This document shows, piece after piece, positions 53,937-62,976 of a DNA stretch of 64,000 nt (position 1 is its first letter; each line of letters starts with the position of its first letter). The notes under the pieces are model-generated. The model was given only the letters and a program-made list of their open reading frames with translations. It searched no databases and was not told where the DNA came from. The stretch is from contig NZ_JABEQL010000002.1 of NCBI RefSeq assembly GCF_014174215.1, forward strand, positions 62,001 through 126,000, in the 5' to 3' direction. This DNA comes from Gluconacetobacter tumulicola. Lineage in GTDB: Bacteria; Pseudomonadota; Alphaproteobacteria; Acetobacterales; Acetobacteraceae. A program made the position numbers and the translations under genes.

Positions 53937-54242
53937 TCAGTGCGTCCAGTTCTGGACCCGGTCGTGGCGGAAATTGTCGGCGTAGAGTTTCGGCTTGCGC
54001 ACCCGGGCCACCGGCAGTTCCAGATCGTAGGGGACCGCATGCCGGTCGGCATAGGCGACGGCGCTCTCGCGGTCGGGGAACTGCAGGCGGAGCTGGGAGC
54101 GGGTATCGCGGCTGCCGGTCCAGCCCATCAGCGGGTCCTGCTGGCGGGCCTGGGCCTGGCCGTATTCGAGAATCCAGTCATGGGTATTCGCCTGGCCGGA
54201 CTGGGTCGCCGTCTTTGCCTGCCTGTAGATTCGGGCCCGCAT
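53937..54242 (-). CDS. ETC complex I subunit family protein (NDUFS4-like)
   Basis: A 101-residue homologue of the 18-kDa accessory subunit of mitochondrial NADH dehydrogenase. ARIYRQAKTATQSG, WILEYG, DPLMGWTGSRDT, LRLQFPDRESAVAYADRHAVPYDLE and RKPKLYADNFRHDRVQNWTH are family landmarks. It occurs in alphaproteobacteria, which supports the taxonomic guess. It lies between tRNA-Arg and tRNA-Pro. Confidence 0.93.
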   Translation of the reverse strand: MRARIYRQAKTATQSGQANTHDWILEYGQAQARQQDPLMGWTGSRDTRSQLRLQFPDRESAVAYADRHAVPYDLELPVARVRKPKLYADNFRHDRVQNWTH

Positions 54243-54269
54243 GGAACGAAACTCCCTTTAATTCTCTTC

Positions 54270-54346
54270 TGGTCGGGGCGCCCGGACTCGAACCGGGGGC
54301 CTCGTGTACCCAAAACACGCGCGCTACCAGGCTGCGCCACGCCCCG
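54270..54346 (-). tRNA. tRNA-Pro (UGG)
   Basis: 77 nt. The acceptor stem pairs CGGGGCG with CGCCCCG, the anticodon loop is TTTGGGT (anticodon TGG), the T arm is CCCGGTTCGAGTCCGGG, and CCA is encoded. Confidence 0.95.
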
Positions 54347-54423
54347 AACCTGGGCGCGAAGCTATGAGTCCTTGAGGGCGCTGGCAAGCGCCCCACGAAA
54401 TTTTTCCTTGGCCCGGGCCCGTA

Positions 54424-54906
54424 TCAGCCTGCCGTGCTGCCCTTGCGGGCCAGGGGCGGGATGAACAGCGGTGCGGTGTCCCACGGGAACAGCACCCAGG
54501 TTTCCTGCGGGACTTCGACCACGAACAGGTCGGTCAGCGGCTTGCCGGACGGTTTGGCGTACAGGCAGGCGAACACGGCCTTGGGCAGGAGCTGGCGCAC
54601 GATCTGGGCGGTGACGCCGGAATCGACCAGATCGTCGATGATCAGGAACCCTTCGCCGTCGCCGGCGGCGGCGGGCGCCTTCAGCACCGTGGGCTGGCCC
54701 TGTTCTTCCTCGTCATAGGTCACGACGGAGACCGTTTCGATCAGCCGGCAATCGATTTCGCGGGCGATGATGGCCGCGGGGATCAGGCCGCCACGGGTGA
54801 CCGCCACGATCCCCTTGAACGGGCCGCGCGGGATCAGGATTTCGGCCAGTTGGCGGGCGTCGCGGTGAAGCTGGTCCCAGGTTACGGTTGCGTAGTTGGT
54901 GGCCAT
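54424..54906 (-). CDS. gpt: Xanthine/guanine phosphoribosyltransferase
   Basis: 160 residues. The PRPP loop FLIIDDLVDSGVTAQIV (about 88-104) and VAVTRGGLIPAAIIAREI (about 33-50) identify a type I purine phosphoribosyltransferase, with the C-terminal ETWVLFPWD typical of Gpt. It salvages xanthine and guanine. The ATG overlaps the csaA stop by one base. Confidence 0.9.
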   Translation of the reverse strand: MATNYATVTWDQLHRDARQLAEILIPRGPFKGIVAVTRGGLIPAAIIAREIDCRLIETVSVVTYDEEEQGQPTVLKAPAAAGDGEGFLIIDDLVDSGVTAQIVRQLLPKAVFACLYAKPSGKPLTDLFVVEVPQETWVLFPWDTAPLFIPPLARKGSTAG

Positions 54907-55271
54907 CAGAACAGCTTTCCTCCATCTGGCACGGTCAGGTCGGGTCTGATCAGGACGACGTCGCCCTTCGTGTCGGGCATGCCCAGGGTCAGGACTTCGC
55001 TCAGGAACGGGCCGATCTGGCGTACCGGGAAGTTGACCACCGCGCAGACCTGCCGCCCGACCAGCGTGTCGGGGGTGTAGTGGACGGTGATCTGGGCCGA
55101 CGAACGCTTGACGCCGATCTGCGGCCCGAAATCGATCCATAGCTGGTAGGCCGGCTTGCGGGCTGCCGGGAAGGGGCGGGCTTCCACGATCGTGCCGACG
55201 CGGATGTCGAGGCGTGCGAAGGTCTCGAAATCCGTGGGGGGAAGCGGCGCGGATGGGACGGTCTCTGTCAT
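54906..55271 (-). CDS. csaA: CsaA-like tRNA-binding domain protein
   Basis: A 121-residue OB-fold EMAP/Trbp111 protein: FARLDIRVGTIVEARPFPAARKPAYQLWIDFG, VGRQVCAVVNFPVRQIGPFLSEVLTLGM and the C-terminal PDGGKLF. CsaA has been described as an export-related chaperone and binds tRNA-like ligands. It is directly upstream of gpt and overlaps it. Confidence 0.9.
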   Translation of the reverse strand: MTETVPSAPLPPTDFETFARLDIRVGTIVEARPFPAARKPAYQLWIDFGPQIGVKRSSAQITVHYTPDTLVGRQVCAVVNFPVRQIGPFLSEVLTLGMPDTKGDVVLIRPDLTVPDGGKLF

Positions 55272-55342
55272 GGAACGGTTTTGCCCGCGCGGCGGCGGAT
55301 TTGCAAACGGTCCCGTGGGCGTGATGGCGGACACGAGAGACA

Positions 55343-56662
55343 ATGGATGGTAAAAGACGTCCGTCCGGCTATTGTCCGCCCATCATGCCAGATCATTCCG
55401 AGCAGGCGGACGAAACGCGGGAGCGGTCCGCCCCGACGCCAGTGCCGGCACGTCTGTTCAGCCATCGGGGCTTTGCCGTCTTCCTGACGGCCCGGACCCT
55501 GTCCTCGTTCTCGTCGCAGGTGCAGGCCGTCGCGGTCGGGTGGCAGATCTACATGCTGACCCATAGTGCGAGCGCGCTCGGCTGGGTCGGGCTGGCGCAG
55601 TTCATGCCGATGTTCTGCTTTACGCTGGTCGCGGGGCATGTGGCCGATCATTTCGACCGGCGTTTCATAACGGCGGCCTGCCAGGCGCTGGAAGCCTGCG
55701 GGGCGCTGGTCATGGCGGTCGGCTCGCTGGGTGGCTGGCTGACCCCTGGCATGATCTGTGGCATGGTCGCGCTGTTCGGTACGGCGCGCGCGTTCGAAAT
55801 GCCCAGCCAGCAGACATTCCTGCCCGCGCTGGTACCGCCCGCCCTGTTCGCGCGTGCGGCGGCGCTGTCCTCGTCGCTGTTCCAGGTGGCCTCGATCATG
55901 GGGCCGTCGGTTGGTGGCCTGCTGTACGGCGTGGGGGCCGGGATCTGCTACTGCGTCTGCACGGTCGGGTTCGGGCTGGCGTCGGTGGCGACCCTGTGCA
56001 TGCGGCTGGAAGCGCCGGCGCGGGTGCGGCGGCCCATGACGCTGGAAACGGTCATGGGGGGGCTCCATTTCATCCGCGCGCATCCCGAGATGATGGGGGC
56101 GATCTCGCTCGACCTGTTTGCCGTGCTGCTGGGCGGCGCGACCGCGATGCTGCCGCTTTATGCGGACTCGATCCTGCATGCCGGGCCGACCGGGTTGGGC
56201 GTGTTGCGGATGGCGCCGGCGCTGGGGGCGCTGCTGGTTGCCGTGATCTTCGCCCGCTGGCCGCTGAAGCACCGGGCCGGAGAGGCGATGTTCGCGGCTG
56301 TCGCCGTCTTTGGCGTGGCGACGATCATCTTCGGTCTTTCGCGTTCGCTGGTGCTGTCGGTGGTGGCGCTGGCCGTGCTGGGGGGCGCTGATGTCATCAG
56401 CGTGGTCGTGCGCGGGGCGCTGGTGCAGTTGCGCACGCCTGACGACATGCGCGGCCGGGTGTCGGCGGTGAACATGCTGTTCATCGGGTCGTCGAACCAG
56501 TTGGGCGAGTTCGAAAGCGGCATGCTGGCCAGCCTGATCGGCCCGGTGGAGGCCGTGGTACTGGGCGGGATCGGAACGATTGCGGTCACGCTTCTGTGGA
56601 TGCGCCTGTTCCCTGACCTGCGGCGGCTGGATCGCCTGGACGATATCGGCCCGGCGCGGTGA
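55343..56662 (+). CDS. MFS transporter, MFS_3/EntS-like exporter
   Basis: 439 residues, 12 predicted helices. The N-terminal FLTARTLSSFSSQVQAVAVGWQIYMLTHSASALG and the loop ADHFDRRFI are typical of EntS/MFS_3 proteins, and the late segment RGALVQLRTPDDMRGRVSAVNMLFIGSSNQLGEFESG is the strongest family marker. The exported compound is unknown. ATG 55343 has GAGAG upstream; 55385 is an alternative. It is divergent from csaA. Confidence 0.87.
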   Translation: MDGKRRPSGYCPPIMPDHSEQADETRERSAPTPVPARLFSHRGFAVFLTARTLSSFSSQVQAVAVGWQIYMLTHSASALGWVGLAQFMPMFCFTLVAGHVADHFDRRFITAACQALEACGALVMAVGSLGGWLTPGMICGMVALFGTARAFEMPSQQTFLPALVPPALFARAAALSSSLFQVASIMGPSVGGLLYGVGAGICYCVCTVGFGLASVATLCMRLEAPARVRRPMTLETVMGGLHFIRAHPEMMGAISLDLFAVLLGGATAMLPLYADSILHAGPTGLGVLRMAPALGALLVAVIFARWPLKHRAGEAMFAAVAVFGVATIIFGLSRSLVLSVVALAVLGGADVISVVVRGALVQLRTPDDMRGRVSAVNMLFIGSSNQLGEFESGMLASLIGPVEAVVLGGIGTIAVTLLWMRLFPDLRRLDRLDDIGPAR

Positions 56663-56785
56663 CCCGCAGGCTGCGTGCCGCCGGGCAGGCTCCGTGACCT
56701 GAGGGCAGGGTGCGGGACGGGTGTGGCAGGCAGGACCGGATCGCGGTATGATGACGCCTCGAAATGGATCGGGGTATCCGTTTTT

Positions 56786-58003
56786 ATGCCCACTTCCACG
56801 CTGCCCGCCGGTCCCGCCATCGCGCTTGTCTGCCTGTTGATCGGCTTTCTCTGCCACGTTGCCCGTCGCTATCGTCCTGACCCGGCTTTGCGCCTGCTGG
56901 AAATCGCGACGGTTAGCGCGGCCATAGGGATTCCGCTGGTGGTGATGCGTCCGCCGGTCCCGGATTTTCTGGCGGTTCCGGTGGGGAACAGTGCGCTGAT
57001 GTTCTCGCTGGCGCTGTTCTGGCAGGCCGCCTGCCAGCTCAATGGCCGGCCGCTTTCCCGTATCGGGCTGGTGGTTCCGGTTCTGACATGGCTGGGCTTG
57101 TGCGCGTTGCCGCTGTTCCGGCATTCGTTCGTCATGCGGGTGGAAATCGCGATGGCCATGGCGATCACCCTCGTGGTGCTGGTACGGCGTCAATTGATCC
57201 GGCTTCCGTGTGAAACCCGCGCGCGTCGGATACTGATCCTCATTTCCGGCCTGCATATCCTCAGTTGCGTCGGGCGGGGCATCCTGGTTGCATTGCCGTC
57301 TCTGGCGGGCTGGGTGCCGCTGATGCTGGCGAGCATTCCCTTCGAGATGCTGATCTATATTGTCCTGTGGCCGGGCCTGATGCTGACGCTGGTTGCCGAA
57401 CGGGCCATTCTTGAGGCGCGGGCGGCGGCATTGCGGGACGATATGACCGGTGTGCTGAACCGGCGGGGATTCTGGCAGATGGCGGAGGCCGTGCCGGAGC
57501 GCGGCGTGCTGCTGTTCGATATCGACCATTTCAAGCGCGTCAACGATACGTTCGGTCACGCCACAGGCGACTGGGTGATCAGGCATTTCAGCATGGTGGC
57601 GACGGCGGTGGTGGGGGGCGATGCCGTCTTCGGACGGATCGGCGGCGAGGAATTCGCCGTCGCGGTCAGTGGTTTGTCACCCGACGCATTGGGAGCCCTG
57701 GCCGAGCGCGTGCGCGCCGCCTTCGAGCGGACGCCTCTGTCCGACGATCTGCTGGCGACCGTCAGCGTCGGTTATGCCCCTGCCACGATCCCCGACAGGC
57801 CGCTGGGCGAACAGATGGCGCTGGCGGATGCTGCCCTCTATTGCGCCAAGCAGCGGGGGCGCAACCGCGTGGAAGCGGCCCCTCCGGAAGGTGCTTCCGT
57901 CGCGGGCGTGCCTGTTGGTATCGGTCGAAGGGCTGGTGAATCGGAGGAAAGCCGTCTCGTCGCCCTGAATGCGGTCATGGCCGATCCACAGGGGCGTGCG
58001 TGA
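56786..58003 (+). CDS. Membrane-anchored diguanylate cyclase (GGDEF)
   Basis: A 405-residue protein: six or seven hydrophobic helices (about 5-205) and a GGDEF domain (about 212-375) with DDMTGVLNRRGFW, LLFDIDHFKRVNDTFGHATGD and the active-site GGEEF at about 286-290. An RxxD inhibitory site is not visible five residues before it, so product inhibition may be absent. It should make c-di-GMP, which fits a neighbourhood of flagellar and surface-glycan genes. The start was set at the ATG before the first helix. Confidence 0.88.
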   Translation: MPTSTLPAGPAIALVCLLIGFLCHVARRYRPDPALRLLEIATVSAAIGIPLVVMRPPVPDFLAVPVGNSALMFSLALFWQAACQLNGRPLSRIGLVVPVLTWLGLCALPLFRHSFVMRVEIAMAMAITLVVLVRRQLIRLPCETRARRILILISGLHILSCVGRGILVALPSLAGWVPLMLASIPFEMLIYIVLWPGLMLTLVAERAILEARAAALRDDMTGVLNRRGFWQMAEAVPERGVLLFDIDHFKRVNDTFGHATGDWVIRHFSMVATAVVGGDAVFGRIGGEEFAVAVSGLSPDALGALAERVRAAFERTPLSDDLLATVSVGYAPATIPDRPLGEQMALADAALYCAKQRGRNRVEAAPPEGASVAGVPVGIGRRAGESEESRLVALNAVMADPQGRA

Positions 58004-58031
58004 CGGTTGCGGAAGGTGGAGTGGCCGCCCA

Positions 58032-61000
58032 TCATGCCAGAGCGGCAATGACGGAATCCTGCATCGCTTTTGCCGAGAAATGATCCTGGGCAAAGCGGGT
58101 CTGGGCATGCGAGCGCGCCAGCCATGCCGCGTCGTCATTCAGCATGTGCAGCAGGTCGTCCGCGATCTCTCGGGGCGAACGGACGATCGGCAGGATATCG
58201 GCCAGCCCCGCGATTCCTTCGGCGCCGATCGGGGTGACGGTCAGCGGGACCCCTTGGTACAGGGCCTCGACCACCTTGCCCTTGACGCCGGCGCCGAAAC
58301 GCAGCGGTACCACCGCTGCCCGGCTGGTATCGTAATGTTCGTGGAGCTGCGCGTCGCTGACCCAGCCCGTTACGGTGACGGTGGGGCCGGCCAGCGCCTT
58401 GACCCCAGCCGCGGGATGCGACCCCACGAGCAACACGCGGGCATCCGGTCGTTCGGCCAGGATCAGGGGCAGGATCTCGCGGACCAGGAAGATTGCCGCG
58501 TCGACATTGGGTGGATGGGCGAACCCCGCCACGAACAGGATCGTACTGTCTGCGGTCGGCCGCTCGCGACGGCGGAAATCACGGAAGCAATAGGGGACGA
58601 CGACGCGGAAATCACAATAGGGCTCAAGCTGCCGGGCGGTAAGGGCTTCGTCCTGCGAAAGGTAGATGCTGGTGTCGAACATCCGCCATAACTGGCGTTC
58701 CTGCGCCTTCATGCTCTCCGCGGCCCGCATCAGGTCGGCATCGCCGGTGAGGGCTGCCTCACGCTGCATCCGTTCGAAATGCAGGTCGTGGCCGTAGAAG
58801 CACATACGTGCCTTTTTGTGCGTGAAGAGCATGGGGAGCAGGTCATTCGCCACGGATGGACGGCTGACCAGCACGCAATCGAGCGCATTGCCCCGTTCGG
58901 CGAGCCAGGCCCGCAGGTCGCCGGGCCAGCGATGGTCCAGGACCTCGATGCCCATATCCTGGAGGAGAGGGGTATAGATTGGGGAATAGAATCGATTCTG
59001 CGGCCAGAATTTCACGACCCAGCCGGCATCGACCAGGCTGGAGAGGACCCCCATGATGGTGCGGGAGCCGGCATCGCGATCGGGTTCGGGGACATAATGA
59101 TCGACGACGAGGATGATCTTGCGGTCATGCGCCTGATCGGACGCCCGCAGGAGATCGGCTGAATCGCGGAAATGCAGGCGGTCCAGTACCGATGCCCAGC
59201 GGGTCCGCATCAATTTTGCATTGACGGCCTGGTGCGCCTTTACCCCTGTCGCGATGTCCGTTCCGTGCGAGATGCCTTCATAATGGACGACGACGGAGCG
59301 GGGCTCATAGACCACCTTGGCCCCGGTTTCGCGCACGCGGAAGGCCAGATCGGTATCCTCGTAATAAGCCGGCGAGAATGCGGTATCGAAACCGCCCAGC
59401 GTTTCGAACAGGTCGCGGCGGATCATGATGGCGGCGCCGGAGATATAATCGACAGACCGTCGATAATTATATTCCGGGCGCGACGGGTCCTGGTTGCGCC
59501 CCCAGTTCCAGCCGCTGGCATCCTGCCAGATGATGCCGCCGGCCTCCTGCAACTGTCCGTTGGGATAGACCAGTTTTGACCCGGTCATGCCGATGTCGGG
59601 CCGCTGGGCCAGCAGGTCCGCCAGCGCATCGATGGCGCCCGGCATGAGTTCGGTGTCGTTGTTGAGGAAAAAGAGATAATCGCCGCGCGCCTGCCGGGCG
59701 GCCGCGTTGCAGGTTTTCAGGAACCCCAGATTTTCCGGATTGCGGATGATGTGCGCGCCTTCCACGCGATCCTGCAAAAAGGAATGGTCCTGCCGCGTGG
59801 GATAGGCATCGTCCATCACGATCACTTCGATGGATGTTTGCGGTTGCCGCATGGCGATGGAGGCGAGGCAGCGCAGCGTGTAATCGTCCTGCCCATAGGT
59901 GGGGATAATCACCGACACGCGTGGCGTCGCGCTTGTGACCAGACGAATGGGGAAATCGGGCATTGCCGTGAGGAGTGGCAGGGCCTTTGCCTGATCGGCA
60001 CTGTGATCCGAAAGGTGACGCATCGCACGATGGCGGCGCCATGCGCCCAGCCGGGCCGCCAATTGGCCCGTGATCGTCCACCATGCGGCCTTCAGCAGGA
60101 TACGCGTTGCCCGAGCGAATCTGGGGCTGCGGCCGAACAAATGACGGACGGGCGCGCTGCCTCGCCAGATGGAACTGCTCTCGATCGCCTGCAACCGTCC
60201 CTCTGCCATGGCCAGTGATCGGGAGAGATCGTCTATGATACGCTGTCGTGCAGCGATTTCCGCCTCGTGGCTGGCACGGGCTGCTTCGGCAGCCTCCAGG
60301 TGGGACGGGCTTTCAGAGGGATTCAGGTTGGCGCGGAGTTGGGAAAGTTCTTCCTGCGCGTGGCGTAGTGCATGTTCATATTCCGCAATGGTCGCCCGTG
60401 CCGCCATCTGGGCGGCATGTTCGCGCGCGGCGGCTTCCCTTATCGCGGTTCGTGCCCGATCGGCCTCGGCCCGTTCGCGCAGGGTGGCGTCGGCCTGTGC
60501 GGCGACCGCGCGATCGCGATCCTGCCGCGCGCTTTCCAGTTCCCCGCGCATATGGACCATCGCGCTTTCGGCTGCGGCCCGCATGTCCCGATCGGTATCA
60601 AGATCGCTGCGATCGATATAAAGCGAATTCGGTAGATCCGGTAGCGGCCCCGCAGATGCGAAAGCGATGAGGTAGGGTGCTGCGGGGAGATGATCCGTTG
60701 CCTCGAAATGCGTTTTTCCCTGTCGTTCGAAGACAAGCGGCACGCCGCTCTCCTGCGAGAGGATTGCGGACCCGATGACCGGCTTTTGTGCCAGGAGCGC
60801 CATGTTCGGGAAATAGCCGGCGAGGATTTGCCTGAATTCGACCGTGCTCAATTCGGCGACGTGATACGGGTTGGGCGGGGCCCCCGGCGGTGAATAGACA
60901 TTCCGGTCGGGCGTGCTGATCACCAGCAGCCCGTCGGGGCGCAGCACCCGTTTCAATTCGCCCAGGAAACGGTGCTGATCGGCCAGATGTTCCAGCGTTT

Positions 61001-61364
61001 CGAAGGAAACCGCGACGTCGATGCTTCCGTCGGGCAGCGGTAGGGCGCGGGCATCGCCCTGCAGATAGGCAAGATTGGCGTGGCGGTATTCCCGGGTCGC
61101 GTGAATGACGGATGCGGCGTCGATTTCCACGCCCGTGACCGAGGATGCCACTTGGGCGAGGAGCGCCGACCCGTATCCCTCGCCGGATGCGACGTCGAGC
61201 ACCGCCTTCCCATGACACAAGGTCCGCGCCAGCAGATAGCGGTGGTAATGTTCCGTCTCGATCTGTCCTGCTATGGCGGAAGAGAATCGTTCCCCGCTGA
61301 ACGCAATTGAATTTTCAGGGGTTTCCAGACGAATCAGCTCGCCCATCTCGTCTCTCATAGTCAT
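58032..61364 (-). CDS. Multidomain methyltransferase/glycosyltransferase for surface glycan
   Basis: 1110 residues with three catalytic regions. About 20-200: SAM methyltransferase (AVLDVASGEGYGSALLAQ at 54-71; SFETLEHLADQHRFLGELKRVLRPDGLLVISTPDR). About 268-405: coiled coil rich in Ala, Glu and Arg. About 475-745: GT2 transferase (VSVIIPTYGQDDYTLRCL, the metal motif FLNNDTELMPGA and the acceptor motif YYEDTDLAFRVRE). About 760-1110: GT4/GT1-type domain (IILVVDHYVPEPDRDAGSRT, LFVAGFAHPPNVDAAIFLVREILP and RFGAGVKGKVVEALYQGVPLTVTPIGAEGI). It probably elongates and modifies O-antigen or capsule. Confidence 0.85.
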   Translation of the reverse strand: MTMRDEMGELIRLETPENSIAFSGERFSSAIAGQIETEHYHRYLLARTLCHGKAVLDVASGEGYGSALLAQVASSVTGVEIDAASVIHATREYRHANLAYLQGDARALPLPDGSIDVAVSFETLEHLADQHRFLGELKRVLRPDGLLVISTPDRNVYSPPGAPPNPYHVAELSTVEFRQILAGYFPNMALLAQKPVIGSAILSQESGVPLVFERQGKTHFEATDHLPAAPYLIAFASAGPLPDLPNSLYIDRSDLDTDRDMRAAAESAMVHMRGELESARQDRDRAVAAQADATLRERAEADRARTAIREAAAREHAAQMAARATIAEYEHALRHAQEELSQLRANLNPSESPSHLEAAEAARASHEAEIAARQRIIDDLSRSLAMAEGRLQAIESSSIWRGSAPVRHLFGRSPRFARATRILLKAAWWTITGQLAARLGAWRRHRAMRHLSDHSADQAKALPLLTAMPDFPIRLVTSATPRVSVIIPTYGQDDYTLRCLASIAMRQPQTSIEVIVMDDAYPTRQDHSFLQDRVEGAHIIRNPENLGFLKTCNAAARQARGDYLFFLNNDTELMPGAIDALADLLAQRPDIGMTGSKLVYPNGQLQEAGGIIWQDASGWNWGRNQDPSRPEYNYRRSVDYISGAAIMIRRDLFETLGGFDTAFSPAYYEDTDLAFRVRETGAKVVYEPRSVVVHYEGISHGTDIATGVKAHQAVNAKLMRTRWASVLDRLHFRDSADLLRASDQAHDRKIILVVDHYVPEPDRDAGSRTIMGVLSSLVDAGWVVKFWPQNRFYSPIYTPLLQDMGIEVLDHRWPGDLRAWLAERGNALDCVLVSRPSVANDLLPMLFTHKKARMCFYGHDLHFERMQREAALTGDADLMRAAESMKAQERQLWRMFDTSIYLSQDEALTARQLEPYCDFRVVVPYCFRDFRRRERPTADSTILFVAGFAHPPNVDAAIFLVREILPLILAERPDARVLLVGSHPAAGVKALAGPTVTVTGWVSDAQLHEHYDTSRAAVVPLRFGAGVKGKVVEALYQGVPLTVTPIGAEGIAGLADILPIVRSPREIADDLLHMLNDDAAWLARSHAQTRFAQDHFSAKAMQDSVIAALA

Positions 61365-61682
61365 TTCGCCTTAGTAGCGCACTCAATCGTGCCAGATATA
61401 TGGCGCGTGGCAACCACCTGATCTCAGAGCGGAGCCGGACGTTGAGCCTGATTCGGTCGCCAGGCGAGGCCGGACCATCGGATGCCGGGGAAGGGGCGGA
61501 CAGCGACCGGACCCGTCATGATGCCGCGTTTCTCTGAGCATGTATCCACGCACCTCGTATGGAGAAGGTGGGATAACACGGTCGTGACGGACCGGTTCCC
61601 ATTTGTCGTCAGGTAAGGGGCGGGTATGTAACGCGTCGGAAACATTGGCAATGGATAAAAATCAGGATATGACTTTGAAAGG
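61365..61682. other. Divergent intergenic region, AT-rich towards the right
   Basis: About 320 bases between the divergent glycosyltransferase genes. No gene or clear hairpin is visible. Base composition falls from GC-rich to AT-rich from about 61620, continuing into the next gene, which suggests a recombination or transfer boundary. Confidence 0.4.
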
Positions 61683-62939
61683 ATGAATATAAAAACGACA
61701 TGTTCCCTGAGAAAGCGCCATATGAGCCGAATTTTTTTTCCTGAGCATGGCAGGAAATTGAAGAAAGAAAGCGGAGCATTTTTTTATGAGGGAACTGCAC
61801 CCGATCTTGTGCGGTTTTTCCTGTTTTGTTTTGGTTCCTATGTGGGAATATTATTATATTATGTCATTGTCGCAAAAGCCTTTAGCGGCTTTTCCTATTC
61901 GGCGTGCGAGTGGGATTGCGGCTGGTATATCAGCATTGCGTCTGGCGGGTACGATCTGCGGCCTCATGTGGGGGGCGCCGACAATGGGCAGGCCAACTGG
62001 GCCTTCTTTCCGCTGTTTCCCTTGCTCCTGCGGGCCATCCATGCCGTAACAGGCTTCAGTTACCAGCTTTCCGGCGTTCTTCTGAACAATGCCCTCTTTC
62101 CCGTGATGGCCGGGTCGGCTGCCTTGTATCTCAAGGCAAGGCGACCTGAGACGAACGCGTATGTGACCGTTCTGGTCTTCTTTGCGTCACCATTCAGCCT
62201 GTATTTCCGGGTTCCATTCACTGAAACGCTCTATGGGATTCTTCTGGTCGCTCTGCTGTTTCTGCTCCGCAGCGAGAGAATCTGGCTGGCATCCGTGGTG
62301 GCTGCCTTTTTTACCGCCAGTCGTCCCACGGCCGCGCCGTTACTGGCCGTCATGGGGGGCACGCGCATGATCGCCCAATGCCTGCACGCCCGCCTTGCGG
62401 GGGGAGATGTCAGGCGGCTGATAGTGCGTGCCGTCATGCAATGTATTGCGCTGGGACTGGTGGGTGGGGTCGGGCTTGTGGCCTATATGCTCTATCTTCG
62501 TGGCCATGTCGGAGATGCGCTGGCTTTCCAGCATATTGAGGTCGCCTGGGGGCGCCATCCCGGCAATCCTCTGGCGAATATCTGGCACGGGCTGCGAGCC
62601 CGCGACCTGAGCGTCGCGTCGTTCCTGCCCGGTCACGAGGAAAGCCTGACATATTTCGCGCTGGCCTGCGTCGTGGCAGCCGGACTCATCCTGTGGGCAT
62701 TCTGGTCGGGCCTGATCCTGGAGGCTGGCCTCGTCGCGGTCACGCTTCTGCTTTCGACATCCACAGGCTTGTGGTCCAGCACGCGATATCTTTACGCAAA
62801 TCCGGTGACATTGATGCTGGTGGCCGCGTTGATGCAGAAAATGCCTCGGGCTACCTGCACGCTCATTCTCTGCCTCTTTTCCATGGTGCAGGCTCTTTTC
62901 GTCATTCTCTGGTACCAGGGCTCCCGGTTTCTGATGTGA
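61683..62939 (+). CDS. PIG-V-like integral membrane mannosyltransferase
   Basis: A 418-residue protein with about nine or ten membrane helices. CEWDCGWYISIASGGYD (about 79-95) and NWAFFPLFPLLLRAIHAVTG (about 105-124), then ASPFSLYFRVPFTETLYGILLVALLFLLRSERIWLASVVAAFFTASRPTAAPLLA-like segments (about 160-220), follow the PIG-V/GT76 pattern. It probably transfers a sugar from a polyprenyl-phosphate donor. It lies beside a polyprenyl-phosphate sugar synthase-like gene. The N-terminal 60 residues are Lys/Phe-rich and AT-rich. The start is uncertain (61683 or 61722). Confidence 0.72.
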   Translation: MNIKTTCSLRKRHMSRIFFPEHGRKLKKESGAFFYEGTAPDLVRFFLFCFGSYVGILLYYVIVAKAFSGFSYSACEWDCGWYISIASGGYDLRPHVGGADNGQANWAFFPLFPLLLRAIHAVTGFSYQLSGVLLNNALFPVMAGSAALYLKARRPETNAYVTVLVFFASPFSLYFRVPFTETLYGILLVALLFLLRSERIWLASVVAAFFTASRPTAAPLLAVMGGTRMIAQCLHARLAGGDVRRLIVRAVMQCIALGLVGGVGLVAYMLYLRGHVGDALAFQHIEVAWGRHPGNPLANIWHGLRARDLSVASFLPGHEESLTYFALACVVAAGLILWAFWSGLILEAGLVAVTLLLSTSTGLWSSTRYLYANPVTLMLVAALMQKMPRATCTLILCLFSMVQALFVILWYQGSRFLM

Positions 62940-62976
62940 CGGGCCCTTCACGCATTATCCCTTGAATGCCCCTGCC

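Noticed and set aside
54376-54393. GGGCGCT-GGCA-AGCGCCC hairpin downstream of gpt
   Set aside because: The stem is perfect but has no T tract in the direction of gpt transcription, so I did not call it a terminator.
55268-57586. Long open minus-strand frame (772 codons) opposite the MFS and GGDEF genes
   Set aside because: Composition is dominated by Arg, His, Gln and Pro with no domain, and it lies fully antisense to two well-supported genes. It is a GC-bias shadow.
61436-61460. GAGCCTGA string near 61445, considered as a second copy of the MITE end
   Set aside because: Only eight bases match, no inverted partner lies nearby and there is no target duplication.
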